Source of the DNA: JAZKFT01 sp040386335 | Lineage (GTDB): Bacteria > Bacteroidota > Bacteroidia > Chitinophagales > Chitinophagaceae | Direction of reading: 5' to 3' | Assembly (NCBI GenBank): GCA_040386335.1 | Contig: JAZKFT010000018.1 | Span: forward strand, 522,063-586,062 | DNA length: 64,000 nt | In this document: piece after piece, positions 1 through 10,400 of the stretch | Layout of the letters: the number at the start of each line of letters is the position of its first letter | Numbering within the stretch: the first letter of the stretch is position 1 | Notes under the pieces: generated by a model | What the model saw: the letters and a program-made list of their open reading frames with translations, nothing else | Told to the model about the DNA's origin: nothing | Databases searched by the model: none | Position numbers and translations under genes: made by a program

Positions 1-993
1 CTTAAACTGCCCGGATTGCTGGCCTCCATCATTTACCTGGCTGCCGTGCTGCTTTTGGCCTTACTCGGCGGTGTTGTGATTTTTCGTCTGCTGCGTCAAA
101 AAAACCTATTGAACAATTACCTGGTCCTGGGCAGTTTATGCATCACGGTCGGGGGCGTTGCCGGGCCCATTATAGCGCTGTTTTTGCCCCAGATGGGGGA
201 CGGGGGACTTGTTGTTTATACCGGGTTGGAGATTGGGATACTGATAGAACTATTGCTGCTAAACACCGGCCTGGTGGTTAAAAACAAAATGATGCAACAA
301 CAGGTCATCAATACGCAGCAGTTATTAATAGCAGAATTGCAACAAACAAACCTGCTACGCAACAATCTTGGCCATTTGCAACAAAAAATTAGCAGCAATC
401 TTCATGATGATATTGGCGCTTCGCTTAGCAGTATCCAATTGTATGTAGAAGTAATAGAAAAGGTAGTTGATAAAGATCCGCCGAGGGCAAAGGAACTGCT
501 GGCCCAGGTGAGAAGCAATGCGGGTGAAATAATAGCAAATATGGGCGACATCGTATGGGCGCTCAACAGCGCCAAACCACTAAATGCCAGTTTTGAAGAC
601 CGTCTGAAAAACCATTGTTACGAATTTCTCGCTCCCAAAGACATTACCTGCATGGTGGAAATACCCGATTGGTTTAATACAACAGTTACCAACATCCATG
701 TACTGCGAAACCTGATGATGGTAAGCAAGGAATGCCTGAACAATATTGCGAAATACAGCCAGGCCAGCCACTGCGAAGTGCAGGCACTGCTTACCGATAT
801 ACAGTTGCTCCTGCGCATCAACGATGATGGCATTGGTTTTGATAAAGACAAAACAAACGGCGGTAATGGACTGCGGAATATGCAGCAACGGATAGTTACG
901 ATCGGTGGTCAGTTATTGGTACAATCCGGGCTGGGGCAGGGCACCAGTATTGGCATTGTGATACCGATAGACCGCTGTAACAGCACGAACTAA
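1..993 (+). CDS. Sensor histidine kinase, HisKA_3/NarX type (5' end cut by window)
   Basis: This is a membrane histidine kinase that would autophosphorylate and pass phosphate to the LuxR-type regulator 48 bases downstream. The reading frame is open to base 1, so the gene begins outside the window; the in-frame TTG at 16 is not a convincing start. Hydrophobic helices fill the first ~240 bases and look like the end of a 7TM sensory module. A coiled linker follows, then an H-box with the phospho-acceptor His at bases 403-405 (LHDDIG). The C-terminal HATPase domain has an N-box (CLNNIAKY), a G1 box (DDGIGFD, near base 820) and a G2 box (GNGLRNMQQR), all intact. The family is the three-domain NarX/DesK-like group. 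The signal sensed is unknown. Confidence 0.88.
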   Translation, partial: LKLPGLLASIIYLAAVLLLALLGGVVIFRLLRQKNLLNNYLVLGSLCITVGGVAGPIIALFLPQMGDGGLVVYTGLEIGILIELLLLNTGLVVKNKMMQQQVINTQQLLIAELQQTNLLRNNLGHLQQKISSNLHDDIGASLSSIQLYVEVIEKVVDKDPPRAKELLAQVRSNAGEIIANMGDIVWALNSAKPLNASFEDRLKNHCYEFLAPKDITCMVEIPDWFNTTVTNIHVLRNLMMVSKECLNNIAKYSQASHCEVQALLTDIQLLLRINDDGIGFDKDKTNGGNGLRNMQQRIVTIGGQLLVQSGLGQGTSIGIVIPIDRCNSTN

Positions 994-1041
994 CTAGAAT
1001 TAGCGATAACAAAGCCGAAAAATAAATTCCACTTTTACGCG

Positions 1042-1668
1042 ATGATAAAACTGGTGATATACGACGACAACGCCCAACGCCGCAAAAGCCTCGAAGCCCT
1101 GATGCTGCTAAGTGACGAAATAGATGTTATTGCCAGCTTTGAAGACTGCAGCAATGTGGCATTCGAAATGGAACATTATGCTCCCGACCTTGTACTGATG
1201 GATATAGAAATGCCCAATGTGAACGGTATCGAAGGTGTGGCCATCATCAAAAAGACATATCCCGGCATCCGCATTATTATGCAAACTGTGTTTGAGGATG
1301 AGGAAAAAATATTTGCAGCACTGCAGGCGGGAGCCGAAGGCTATATCCTTAAAAATGCAGGGGCCGATAAGATCATTCAGAGTATTAAAGAAGTTCATGA
1401 CGGCGGTGCCTATATGACCCCCAGCGTGGCCCTGCGTGTGATGAAACATTTTAAACAAACGCCGGCAAATGTTAGCTACAATCTCACCAATAAGGAACTG
1501 GAAGTGCTCAATTTGCTATCGGAGGGAAACAGCTACAAAATGGTAGCCGACAAAATGGGGTTGAGTTATTTCACCGTAAACGCTCATATAAAAAAAATAT
1601 ACCAGAAGCTTCAAGTGCATTCCGTTACAGAAGCTGTTGCTGTTGCATTTAAGAATAACCTGGTATGA
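1042..1668 (+). CDS. Response regulator, NarL/FixJ (LuxR) family
   Basis: This is a two-domain DNA-binding response regulator of 208 residues, a normal family length. The receiver domain (about residues 1-120) has acidic residues D8/D9, phospho-acceptor D54 (in LMDIEMP), T82 and the conserved lysine K104. The LuxR-type helix-turn-helix lies at about residues 145-205 (LTNKELEVLNLLSEG, then FTVNAHIKKIYQKL). It starts with ATG 48 bases after the kinase stop, so it is very probably co-transcribed with it and is its cognate partner. Target genes cannot be read from the sequence; the surface-protein locus downstream is a possible target only by proximity. Confidence 0.92.
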   Translation: MIKLVIYDDNAQRRKSLEALMLLSDEIDVIASFEDCSNVAFEMEHYAPDLVLMDIEMPNVNGIEGVAIIKKTYPGIRIIMQTVFEDEEKIFAALQAGAEGYILKNAGADKIIQSIKEVHDGGAYMTPSVALRVMKHFKQTPANVSYNLTNKELEVLNLLSEGNSYKMVADKMGLSYFTVNAHIKKIYQKLQVHSVTEAVAVAFKNNLV

Positions 1669-2045
1669 GGTAGTTGGCAGTTAGTCAGTTGGCAGTTGGC
1701 AAGTTGGCAGTTGGCAATCACTATCGATTAGTCTGTAGTGATTAGCCAATAGGGATTAGTCAGTAGCAAGTAATCAGTAGCAAGTAGTAAGATTAAGTAG
1801 TAAATGGTATTAATACCCTAATTATTGTGAGAATGTGCGATCCTTAGTTGTCTGGATATTGATTTGACAAACCATCCCACTGCAAACCTAAAATTGTAGC
1901 AGCGGCGATTCGGCATTATTCCCCGTCCCGATGCATCGGGAGGGACAGATTTTGCCGAAGGCAAAATCAGGGGTGGGATGCGGCGGGATCAACTTACCTG
2001 CTACTTGTAAGCTATCAATCACCCAATAACCACTACGTTTCCAAA
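1669..2045 (+). repeat. Intergenic repeats: 7-8-base units plus a double-hairpin element
   Basis: This 377-base spacer has no credible gene. Bases 1670-1800 are degenerate short repeats of the type GTTGGCA and AGTAGCA. Bases 1920-1977 hold a double hairpin: a perfect palindrome CCCGATGCATCGGG at 1927-1940, then GATTTTGCC/GGCAAAATC arms at 1948-1968 with a three-base loop, ending in AGGGGTGGG. The second hairpin and its flanks recur at 36191-36226, so this is a dispersed element. Confidence 0.75.
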
Positions 2046-3227
2046 TTGACCCAGTTGCTTTTCATAGAAGTTTTTGTGTTGGGAGCTTCGCTTATAGCAG
2101 CCATTTATCACCTGGTGCTTTTTATTCAACAGGAAGACAGGTTCCTTCTGTTTTATAATCTCTATCTCCTTGCTGCTTCGGCTTACCTGGCTTTTAAATT
2201 GCTAAGCCATAACTATGATCCTTTTTTGCCCACTACCAATAACAGCTACTATGTTGCCGAAGAAATACTTCAGGTTATCATGTACAGTAGCTATGCCACA
2301 TTCGCAGCAGTCACGCTGGAAGTTACCCGAAAACCACTGGTGATAAAATGGTGCTGGATCGGGCTCCTCATCTTTTCCGGCATTACCATTATTGTGCATG
2401 TATCAAAGGCTTTGATCCTTGGTCCCGGCATAACCACCAGGCCGCTTTATGCCATTTCAAGGCTAAGCACCATTGCCATTGCGGGATTTGCCTTGTGGCT
2501 GGCATGGCGGGTACGAACCACTGTTTTTCAAAAAACTATAATTATCGGTTCTTACGTGTATGCCTTTTTTGCCATGTTATCAGTTTTTTCTTTTGTGTTT
2601 GAGCGAAGCTTCCTGGGTCTGTCGGGCGTGGAGCCTTATATGATCGGCAGTTTCATCGATATCATTATTTTCTCCGGTGCTTTGGGGTACCGGTTCAAGA
2701 AAATTGCTGATGAAAAAAGCCGGTTGCTACAACTCTCCTTGCAAACATCGCAAACCAGGACAGGTATTGCCAACACCCTTAACAGCAATGTAGGTGCGGC
2801 TTTGAGCAGTTTACATGTATATGCTTCTGTAGCAGCTAAGGTAATGGATGAGCGGCCCGACAAGGCCAAAGATTACCTACAACAAATACACGACGGCAGC
2901 CTGCAAATAATGGACGAAGTGTCTGACCTGGTATGGGCGCTGCACCTTAAGGATATAGATATAGGTCATGCCTTGCAAACCCGTATTGCCGCCGCCTGTC
3001 TCGATATTTTTGGTGCCAAGGAAATACCCTGCCGTTACCGTTTTGATGCAAATGCCATGGATGCTATTCAGGATATCGGCATGGCCTTATCTATCATACG
3101 GTTTATAAAACAAGCCCTCCAGAAAATAGCCGTGAACCAGGCAATAACGGAATCCTGTATCTCGATCAGTAAGACCGGGTCACAGATTTTGGTTACGGTA
3201 AATGATAATACCATGAATTTCTCCTGA
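2046..3227 (+). CDS. Degenerate histidine-kinase paralogue (7TM sensor, catalytic motifs lost)
   Basis: This 393-residue membrane protein is clearly related to the kinase at 1-993: about seven hydrophobic helices (residues ~5-215), a coiled linker, and a region aligning with the HisKA_3 domain. The invariant motifs are gone. The H-box reads LNSNVGAALSSL where the neighbour has LHDDIGASLSSI, so the phospho-acceptor His is Asn. The N-box Asn is absent (KQALQKIA), the G1 box ends as NDNTMNFS, and there is no G2 box because the protein stops there. It cannot be a normal kinase. It could be a pseudokinase that senses a signal and modulates the neighbouring kinase, or a decaying duplicate. The start is uncertain: the only start-like codon before the first helix is TTG at 2046, next to the repeat element. 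Confidence 0.75.
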   Translation: MTQLLFIEVFVLGASLIAAIYHLVLFIQQEDRFLLFYNLYLLAASAYLAFKLLSHNYDPFLPTTNNSYYVAEEILQVIMYSSYATFAAVTLEVTRKPLVIKWCWIGLLIFSGITIIVHVSKALILGPGITTRPLYAISRLSTIAIAGFALWLAWRVRTTVFQKTIIIGSYVYAFFAMLSVFSFVFERSFLGLSGVEPYMIGSFIDIIIFSGALGYRFKKIADEKSRLLQLSLQTSQTRTGIANTLNSNVGAALSSLHVYASVAAKVMDERPDKAKDYLQQIHDGSLQIMDEVSDLVWALHLKDIDIGHALQTRIAAACLDIFGAKEIPCRYRFDANAMDAIQDIGMALSIIRFIKQALQKIAVNQAITESCISISKTGSQILVTVNDNTMNFS

Positions 3228-3433
3228 TCTTTTGTAAACGTTTTAAGAGTACCTGCTCATATTGTCATCCACTTAAAAACAATGGAAGGTTGTCAGGTCG
3301 TGAATTCCGTTCATCAGGGGCTGAGCTCCGTACCAACGCATAGATGCCAGGTTAATGTTGCAAGCGGAGGGCTCCGCCCGGACAGTCTTGAACTTTAATA
3401 TACTGTTGTAAACTTTTTCTTTATGCCTCATTA

Positions 3434-4240
3434 TCAGATATACCCCATTGTAATACCATACGCCACCAGCTCACCGGTGGATTTAGCGGCAGTTTTGCGA
3501 AGCATATTTTGCCGGTGATTGTCGATTGTTTTAACAGCAATATTTAAACCAGCTGCTATTTGCTTGCTGCTATGGCCAATAGCCAGATACCGGAGTACTT
3601 CTATTTCCCTAACAGATAATTTGGGTAATACTTGTTCGGGGCTATTCAGGCTTTTGCCATCCATACAAAAAAAATGCTGGCAGTTTTCATCGAAAGTGTC
3701 TAATATACTCATCATAACCGTGCCATCTCTTTTTATATGGCTGATGTCGGTTACAAGTGTCAGACCGTATAAAATTTTTCCACCGCTGTCCACAAGCGTA
3801 TCGGCATATTGAATCATCACCCAGTGGTATTTATTTTTTGCATTCAGCATCCGCAGATAGATGGTTGCCCTTACATGAGCCTTTCTTTCATTGGGCAGGT
3901 TCATAAAATAATTAATCCAGTAGTTGGTAAATGCAAACACCTGCGGTATATCATCGGGATGGCTGTTTCTAAAAAGTATATCGGGCGGGTTACTGACAAG
4001 CTGGCTTTTTTGAATGGGTGTCATGGTATCCACCATGCCACCTGCTGCATGTACCACCCATTTGGAAGGGTCGGCAATAAACCAGAAATAAGTTCCAATA
4101 GCCAGCTTTTCAAAATGGGCAATGGTTGGGGCAAATAGATCGGTGGGGCTGGAAATGGAATTTACTGTTTGCAAATAACCAAAGCTCAGCCGCAGTTCCT
4201 CCTCTTTTACCGGGCTTAATAAAGTGTAAGTAACTGCCAT
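3434..4240 (-). CDS. PAS-like/LuxR-family transcriptional regulator
   Basis: This 268-residue regulator has no receiver domain. The N-terminal two thirds look like a PAS-type sensor fold (FWFIADPSKWVVHAAGG, then HPDDIPQVF and YGLTLVTDISHIK, the usual PAS/PAC ending). A LuxR helix-turn-helix follows at about residues 205-265 (KLSVREIEVLRYLAIGHSS, IAVKTIDNHRQNML). I chose the ATG at 4240; an upstream TTG at 4291 would add 17 residues but would place the start upstream of a perfect palindrome. The gene diverges from the giant surface protein and converges on the degenerate kinase. The sensor ligand is unknown. Confidence 0.83.
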   Translation of the reverse strand: MAVTYTLLSPVKEEELRLSFGYLQTVNSISSPTDLFAPTIAHFEKLAIGTYFWFIADPSKWVVHAAGGMVDTMTPIQKSQLVSNPPDILFRNSHPDDIPQVFAFTNYWINYFMNLPNERKAHVRATIYLRMLNAKNKYHWVMIQYADTLVDSGGKILYGLTLVTDISHIKRDGTVMMSILDTFDENCQHFFCMDGKSLNSPEQVLPKLSVREIEVLRYLAIGHSSKQIAAGLNIAVKTIDNHRQNMLRKTAAKSTGELVAYGITMGYI

Positions 4241-4253
4241 ATACAAATTTAAG

Positions 4254-4269
4254 TAGGGATATATCCCTA
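4254..4269. promoter_or_regulatory. Perfect 16-bp palindrome, candidate operator
   Basis: TAGGGATATATCCCTA is a perfect inverted repeat 13 bases upstream of the ATG of the PAS-LuxR gene and within the divergent spacer to the surface protein at 4436. Its size and position suit a dimeric regulator, possibly the LuxR protein itself. There is no binding evidence. Confidence 0.4.
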
Positions 4270-4435
4270 TTGGTAGGGCTTGCCGGGACAAGTAATTTTA
4301 ATTATCCGTAAAACTAATGTAATCTGCTATAGTGCAGGTATAGCTACAATTAGCTATTGTACACCTATTGTATCTGCCGCATTTTTACACTAGTATTTCA
4401 GCACCCTTGCGCCCACAAACCCTTAAACAACGAAC

Positions 4436-7400
4436 ATGAAAAAGGTTCTTCTTAGTACCGTTAGCCTCCTGCTTTCATTCCTGGTACATGCACAAGTTCC
4501 TGTAGCCTGGTATCCATTTACCGGTAATGCCAACGATGCCAGTGGCAATGCCCTGAATGGAACAGTAAATGGCGCTGCACTAACCACAGACAGGTTTGGC
4601 GTGGCGAACAGTGCGTATAGTTTTGATGGTATAAATGATGTCATCAGCATTCCACACAATGCACTTCTTAACGGGTCTTCCTATTCCATCAGCGTTTGGT
4701 ATAAATACAATGGGCCTGGGGCAGCAGCCGGAAAAGCATATTGGAGCCTGGTTTCGAAAAATAATAATGGTACCGGGTATTTTTCGCCTTATCAACTGAT
4801 GATAAACGATTCCCGCAGGCTGGCAGGGAGAATTGGAGGTGGAACCCTTGCGCAAAATATTGACTGGTCTACTACAGACAGCATTAATAACCAATGGCAT
4901 CATGTTGTCTATGTGTTTGATAATAATAAGGACTCCATTTTTGTGTACCAGGATGGTGTGGAAACATTACGCGATTATTTTCCATTCAATGCCCACATCA
5001 ACACTGACCCGGTTACCATTGGCGTTTGGAATCCTTATGCCAATTTTTTTAGTGGGATCATTGATGAGGTGAAAATTTACAATACCGCGTTAACCAGCGC
5101 CCAGGCAAAACAGAACTACAATGGCCTGGTTGCCTATTATCCTTTTACCGGAAATGCCAATGATGCATTTGGCAATTTAAACGGAACTGTAAATGGAGCA
5201 ACACTTGCAGCCGACCGCTTTGGCGTGACAAACAGTGCCTATAGTTTTGATGGGGTAAACGACGTAGTTGAACTCAATCACAATTTTGGACCTTTTGCGG
5301 AGCTAACTGTTTCGGCCTGGTATAAAGTAACCGCTGCATCGCCCGATTTACAAGCCATTATTTCCAGCGATCAGAGTGGTAAATTATTTCATATGCAAAC
5401 GCTTACTTCTGGTGCATGTGATAATGCAGTATACGCAAATACAGTGTCAGGTTCAATTCTGTTAACGCACCCCATGCCAACATTAAACCAATGGGTACAG
5501 ATTACAATTACAGCAAAGTCCGGCGAAAGCAAACTGTATGCAAACGGCATTCTGATAGATACCGATAATGCAACATTTACAAGCATTACCGCAGCCAATT
5601 TGCTACGCATTGGTTCGGGTTATTTGAACGGGCGGTTTTTCAATGGCTGTATTGACGAAGTAAAAATCTATAATAAAGCACTTACCGCCGCGCAGGTACT
5701 TGCAGATTATAATTCCGATACGCTTGCGGCTAATTATGCCAGCCAGTTTGGTAATAGTGTGCTGCTCAATGGCAATAGTGACTATATCTCCATACCTGAT
5801 AACGCCGCATTAAATCCATCAATACTTACCGCGGAAGCATGGGTGAAACCTGCTTCATTTGGCCTGGTAAGTCAAATTATTCATAAAGCAGGTACTGGCG
5901 CAAATGTGGATAGAACCGGTTTTCAATTAAGGTCGGATGCCGGAAGTAGTTATTCCTTTTGTGTGGCGAATGCCACATCTCAGGACTGTGCAAGTTTTGC
6001 AATTACCAGCAATGACCTGGGTAAATGGATGCATATCGCCGGGGTTTATGATGGCTCAACAATTAAAATCTTCCGCGATGGAGTATTAATGAGTACTACC
6101 CCTACTTCACAGACCATTACGCATGTTTCATCACCTTTCTTAATAGGTAAACGTATTGATGGGTTCAATTTTGATGGCAGCATTGATGAAGTACACATCT
6201 GGAATACAGCCCGGACCGCTACAGAAATACAAGCCGGCATGAATACGCAGCTTACCGGCAACGAGGCAGGCCTGGCAGGATATTGGGATATGAATCGCAA
6301 TGGCCAGGGAGCGGGGCTCATTGTCGATAACAAAGCCACTGGTACTGGTGCTTCGCTGAATGGTATCTCATTCGGTACAGCCACTACACCGGTTTTCTCG
6401 CCAGCCGTAGCTCAACAGAAGCCCGGGAGTGGTAATTCAATAGTGTTTAACGGCAGTGATAACTCCGTTGATTTAGGGACGTCATTTACCCAACAAAATT
6501 TTACAGTGGACATGTGGGTAAAACCTGGTGCCACACAGGTAACCTATGCCGATATCATTGACAATAACCACTCCGGTTCATCTACCAATTGGGTATGCCA
6601 GCAGGATGGAAATAATGTGAACACCTATGGTTTTGGCACTATGAATACCAGTGTGGGTTTTACTTTGACGCCAAATGTGTGGCAGCATCTAACACTTGTA
6701 AAAAGCCCCACAGCTCTTGAAGCGTACATCAATGGGATATTGATTCAAAGCACGCCTTACAGTGGTGGCGCTATCAATTATAGTGGAAATTTTCTAAGAT
6801 TAGGAAAATGGGGTGGTGGCGGCAGAAACTGGAATGGAACAATGGATGAAGTCCGCATTTGGAACACCCCGCTCACGCAAGCGCAGATACGTGATCGGAT
6901 GTGTAAAAAAATTAAGCCATCTGACCCTTTATTTAGCAACCTTGCCGGGTACTACAATTTTGATGAAACTACCGGCAACACCGCTTTTGATGGTAGCATA
7001 AATGCCAACAATGGTACACTTGTAAATGGTCCTGCAAGGCTTACAAGTGGCGCTGCCATTGGCGATAACAGCAGCCATAATTATGTAACTACAGGGTTAC
7101 CGGCTGCCAATATATCTTCCAATGGTCAGGATAACCTGGAGGTGGCTTATACGGCAGGAACATTTACCGGCACTGCAGGTACGCATGTATATGTGGTAAA
7201 CGAAAAACCAAATACCGAAAGCGGTATAACAGGTGCAGGCACCAACAACAGGTATTTTGGTGTGTTCAATACTAACCTTGCTGCACCCACTTATACAGCC
7301 ACTTACAATTATGCCGGTAATCCATTTGTAACTGTTGCAAATGAACCTTTGGTCAGTTTGTTTAAAAGAAATGATAATGCAGCAACTGGCTGGGCCAATA

Positions 7401-10400
7401 CTTCTGCTACATTAAATACGGCCGATAACACTTTAACTGCCACGGGCCAGAATACTGAGTATATGCTGGGTGCTTCTACCACACAACAAGTTTTAAAACC
7501 CGGCAGTGGCAATGCTGTCAGTTTTGATGGAGTAGATGATTATGGAACAATACCGCACGCAGCCAATATCAATTTCGATGTGGCGGATAATTTCACCATC
7601 GATATGTGGATGAAAATTCCATCGGCTGTACAGCCCGATCTGGGCCTCAATTCAAACATTGTTTTAGAAAAGTATGTAACAGGCCAGCCCAATAATAATG
7701 CTCCTTTTACAATAGCTGTATACAATGGTACACAAGGAATAGCAGCAGGCCGTGTAAACTTCAGCAGGGCAAATAATTCTGGCGGTGTGGGTACAACAAC
7801 CGTAAGAAGTTTTAACGATGATAAGTTTCATCATTATGCCTTTCAAAAAAATGGTACGAGCCTGAATATTTATGTAGATGGAATTTTACAATCTACAGGA
7901 GTTGATTTTGCAACCGGATCAGTACAAAATAACGCTCCGGTAAGCATAGGAAGAAGGGCTGATAATACGGGTAAATTTAAAGGAGAAATCGATGAAGTAC
8001 GTATTTGGAACACGTCCCTCACCCAAGCCCAGGTACGTGATAGAATGTGCCGTAAAATAACACCTGCAGATGCGTTATTTGGAAACCTGGCTGCCTATTA
8101 CAATTTTGATGAAAGCTCTGGCAGCACTGTATTTGACGGCAGCCTCAGTGCTAACAATGCTACACTTGTAAACAGCCCCACACGGCTTATCAGTTCGGCC
8201 GCTATTGGCGATAACAGCAGCCATAATTATGTCACTACAGGTTTGCCTGCTGCCAGTCTTTCTATCAATGGGCAGGATAACCTGGCGGTGGCTTACACCG
8301 CCGGCACATTTACCGGCGAAGCAGGTACACATGTGTATGTAGTCAACGAAAAACCCAATACCGAAAGCGGCATAGCCGGCACCGGAACCAATGACAGGTA
8401 TTTTGGTGTATTTAATGCCAACCTTACTGCGCCTGCTTATACAGCCACTTATAATTACACCGGTAACCCATTTGTAACAGCTGCCAATGAGTCCTTGCTT
8501 GGGTTGTTTAAGAGAAACGATAATTCTGGCACAGCATGGACAACTACTTCCGCAGCAATCAACACTACCAGCAATACACTTACAGCCACGGGCCAGAACA
8601 CTGAGTACATGTTGGGTACACAAAATGCGTTATGCAACTGTGTTGGAGAAAACGGAACGCTTACCCTTTCAGCGCCCGCCGGTAATGTGTTTACCAGCAT
8701 AGCTTTTGCCAGTTATGGTACTCCAACAGGCGGCTGTGGCAATTATGCCATCGGTCCCTGCCATGCGGCAAACAGCCAGGCCCTTGTGGAGAATGCATTT
8801 TTAAATCAGAATACGGCAAGCATTGGCGCAAGTAATGGTGTGTTCGGCGACCCTTGCCAGGGAACCGGTAAGATGCTGTGCGTACAGGCGATTTATGGAC
8901 CCGCAGCTATCAATGCGCCGGGCGTTATTGGAGCTAGCCAAACAATATGCAGTAGCAGTTTGCCGGCATTGCTTAATAATGTATCATCGGCCATTGGCAA
9001 TAGTGGTAACCCTGTAGTGTACCAATGGCAGGATAGTACAATTGGGTCTACCTGGCAGGATATTGGGGGAGCGGGTACTAATACTTATCAGCCACCTTCG
9101 CTTTCTGTCAGCACCTGGTATAGGAGAAAAGTGACCATTGGCGCCTATATAGGTTTCAGCAATGAAGTCGCCATCGCGGTGACCGTCGTGGCCGGAATCC
9201 CTTCCGTTTTTCCGGTAAATAGCTGGAACGTGTATGCCTATAACGGCAGTGACCTGGAACTGGGCGCTGGTGTATCGTACAGGGGTTTTTATCCCATCAA
9301 TACCCTGAATCTCAACTCCACCAATGAGTGGCCAACCGGGAGCACACCTTCTGCCGCTACAGGTTACCAGGGCTGCGGCGTAAATGCTGATTTATTTACA
9401 TGGGTGTATAAACGGCAGGGCTTCCCGGCAGGAGATTATATACTCCATAGCACAGGTGTGGATGATGTTTCCAGGATCCTTGTAAACGGTGTACAGGTGT
9501 ACCAAAACAGTGGCCCGGCGGCTTTTAACAATATAACCCTTGGCCATTTGGATGCGAATGCTACTATTGAAATTCGTTGTATTGAAGCCACCGGGCCAGC
9601 CTACGCCAATTTTAGTTTTGCTATATCTCCGCTGCAGTCGGGTGTTATTGCAGGCAATCAAACCGGTTGCCAGGGCTTTACACCAGCTGCACTTACCAGT
9701 GTCGCTGCTGCCTTTGGCGGTGCTTCCACAACCATCAGTTATCAATGGCAACAAAGTGCCAACAATATCAGCTTTACAGATGTACCTGCTGCCACCAGCG
9801 CAGGCTATCAGCCACCAGCCACCAGTGCTGATACTTATTACAGAAGAAGAGCATTTAATACCGCCAGCCAGGAAGCCTTCAGTGATACCGTGTTTGTAGA
9901 TATTGTACCGGATGTAACACCAGTTATCGCCATTAACAACCGGTTGCTTACCGCTTCTGTAACCCAGGGCATCCTTTCGTATATATGGTTTAAAGATGGA
10001 ACTCCAATTGGCGGAGCCACTACACAATCTTATACCGTACCCAACACCGACAGCGGATCCTACACGGTCGCCTGTGTAAATGCATGCGGAACCGGCAACC
10101 AATCAGCGCCCGTTATCATATCCTATTCAAAAGCAGATCAAACAATTGCATTTGATCCTGTAACACCAAAGGTTTATGGAGACGCGCCATTTGCTATTAA
10201 CGCAGTTGCGACCTCCGGCTTGGCAGTTAGCTATCATCTCATCAGTGGGCCGGCTACATTGGCAGGCAATACTGTTACTATCACTGGCGTTGGAACTATT
10301 TTGCTGGAAGCCAGGCAGCCTGGAAATACGCAGTTCAACCCGGCGATTGGCAGCTTAACGGTTAATGTAAGCAAGGCGGCTGCAACCATCACTTTAAGCA

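Noticed and set aside
8075..8623. 182-residue minus-strand reading frame
   Set aside because: It lies opposite the LamG gene, has Cys/Gly-rich composition caused by the repeat codons on the other strand, and no start context.
9392..10102. 236-residue minus-strand reading frame
   Set aside because: It is a shadow of the giant surface gene, with no domain and atypical composition.
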